Shown here piece after piece: positions 5,949 to 6,415 of a DNA stretch of 6,415 nt. The stretch comes from Nitrospiria bacterium (GTDB lineage Bacteria > Nitrospirota > CAKKRA01 > 9FT-COMBO-42-15), in assembly GCA_919902475.1 (NCBI GenBank), contig CAKKRA010000228.1, forward strand, positions 1 through 6,415, in the 5' to 3' direction. The notes below the pieces were generated by a model that was not told where the DNA came from, did no database searches, and saw only the letters and a program-made list of their open reading frames with translations. The stretch's first letter is position 1, and every line of letters begins with the position of its first letter. The translations under genes were made by a program, and so were the position numbers.

Positions 5949-6055
5949 TTGCAGATTTACTTTGTTTATACTATACTAAGTTTTATTACCTTTGTCTTAA
6001 CCCTCTCCCCGTTGGGGAGAGGGAAGGGTGAGGGGAAAATTGGAGAAATTATATT
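5949..6055 (+). promoter_or_regulatory. Intergenic gap between the lip operon and the SDR gene
   Basis: This 107-base gap holds an AT-rich first half, then the palindrome at 6001-6023, and GGAG at 6042-6045, ten bases before the SDR start codon and its likely ribosome site. I see no convincing -35/-10 pair, so the SDR gene may be co-transcribed with the operon or have its own weak promoter in the AT-rich part. Confidence 0.4.
6001..6023. repeat. Perfect 10-bp GC-rich palindrome, REP/MITE-like
   Basis: CCCTCTCCCC (6001-6010) and GGGGAGAGGG (6014-6023) are exact reverse complements around a 3-base loop (GTT), followed by AAGGGTGAGGGG. Palindromes of this CCCTCTCCCC / GGGGAGAGGG type recur in intergenic regions of many bacterial genomes. 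No T-run follows on either strand, so it is not a canonical intrinsic terminator. In RNA it would form a very stable hairpin that could protect the upstream operon transcript or lower read-through. Confidence 0.7.
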
Positions 6056-6415
6056 ATGAGCGAATTAAAAAACAAAATTGCCCTTGTTACAGGCGCAAGC
6101 AGAGGCATTGGCAAGGCTATTGCCTTGACACTTGCAAAAGAAGGCGTTAATCTTTCTCTGGCATCAAGAGACAAGAAATCGCTTGATGAGGCTGCTGATG
6201 AAATAAGAAAGCATAGCAGTGTAAAGGTATTAGCAGTCCCTACAGATGTTACAAAACAGGATAATTTAGAGAATCTTGTTGATAAGACTATAAAAGAATT
6301 TGGCAAGATAGATATATTGCTCAACAATGCAGGCATTTCAAGCCAGCACCCATTTCACAAACAGCCATTGGATGATATAGAAAAATTGATGCGCACGAAT
6401 TTTTTCGGCTATATC
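6056..6415 (+). CDS. Short-chain dehydrogenase/reductase, FabG-like (5' part; runs off the window)
   Basis: The first 120 residues of a classical SDR. KIALVTGASRGIGKAIA has the NAD(P)-binding TGxxxGIG motif at residues 12-19, SRD at 37-39 follows the second strand, TDV (63-65) is the cofactor-binding Asp region, ILLNNAGIS has NNAG at 90-93, and MRTNFFG has Asn115 of the SDR catalytic tetrad. The Ser and YxxxK active-site residues lie beyond the window. The Arg residues at 16 and 38 suggest NADPH preference. FabG-type enzymes reduce 3-oxoacyl-ACP in fatty acid synthesis, and octanoyl-ACP is the precursor of lipoate, but SDRs are too diverse to assign this function. It is separated from the operon by a 107-base gap with a palindrome, so a shared function is uncertain. 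GGAG at 6042-6045 precedes the ATG. Confidence 0.85.
   Translation, partial: MSELKNKIALVTGASRGIGKAIALTLAKEGVNLSLASRDKKSLDEAADEIRKHSSVKVLAVPTDVTKQDNLENLVDKTIKEFGKIDILLNNAGISSQHPFHKQPLDDIEKLMRTNFFGYI

Noticed and set aside
1..6415. CRISPR arrays, tRNA or rRNA genes, insertion sequences
   Set aside because: No spaced direct repeats, cloverleaf structures, rRNA-like sequence or transposase frames were seen.

Overview
The window comes from a moderately AT-rich bacterial genome with closely packed genes and ordinary bacterial promoters and ribosome binding sites. Gene content suggests a strictly or facultatively anaerobic, or microaerophilic, bacterium with sulfur metabolism. A Nitrospirota-like or deltaproteobacterial-like lineage would fit, but this is an impression and the sequence does not prove it.

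Layout. (1) Positions 2-289: the 3' end of a DsrE-family sulfur-carrier gene that starts before the window. (2) Positions 290-711, minus strand: a remnant type II toxin-antitoxin locus. The VapB-like antitoxin is intact. The VapC-like PIN toxin is broken by a nonsense codon in its first catalytic motif and appears to have lost its middle. (3) Positions 712-850: a divergent promoter region serving the antitoxin leftward and the next operon rightward. (4) Positions 851-5948: five tightly packed plus-strand genes, namely a GcvH-like lipoate-binding protein (LbpA type), a first radical SAM protein, a lipoate:protein ligase of sLpl(AB) type carrying an extra C-terminal DUF116-like cysteine-rich domain, a geranylgeranyl-reductase-like flavoprotein (LipT type), and a second radical SAM protein. 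(5) Positions 5949-6055: an intergenic gap with a perfect 10-bp GC-rich palindrome. (6) Positions 6056-6415: the start of a short-chain dehydrogenase/reductase that runs off the window.

How the genes work together. The five-gene block matches the non-canonical lipoate assembly route, sLpl(AB) plus LipS1/LipS2, found next to lipoate-binding proteins of the sulfur-oxidizing heterodisulfide-reductase-like (sHdr) pathway. In that model sLpl(AB) loads octanoate or lipoate onto a lysine of LbpA, the two radical SAM proteins jointly insert the two sulfur atoms, and LipT is a candidate electron supplier. The DsrE-like protein upstream fits a sulfur-transfer role in the same metabolism. The sHdr subunits are not in this window; if the reading is right they should lie nearby, most likely upstream. 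The most distinctive points are the DUF116-like fusion on the ligase, the decayed vapC beside an intact vapB, and the apparently leaderless vapB promoter.
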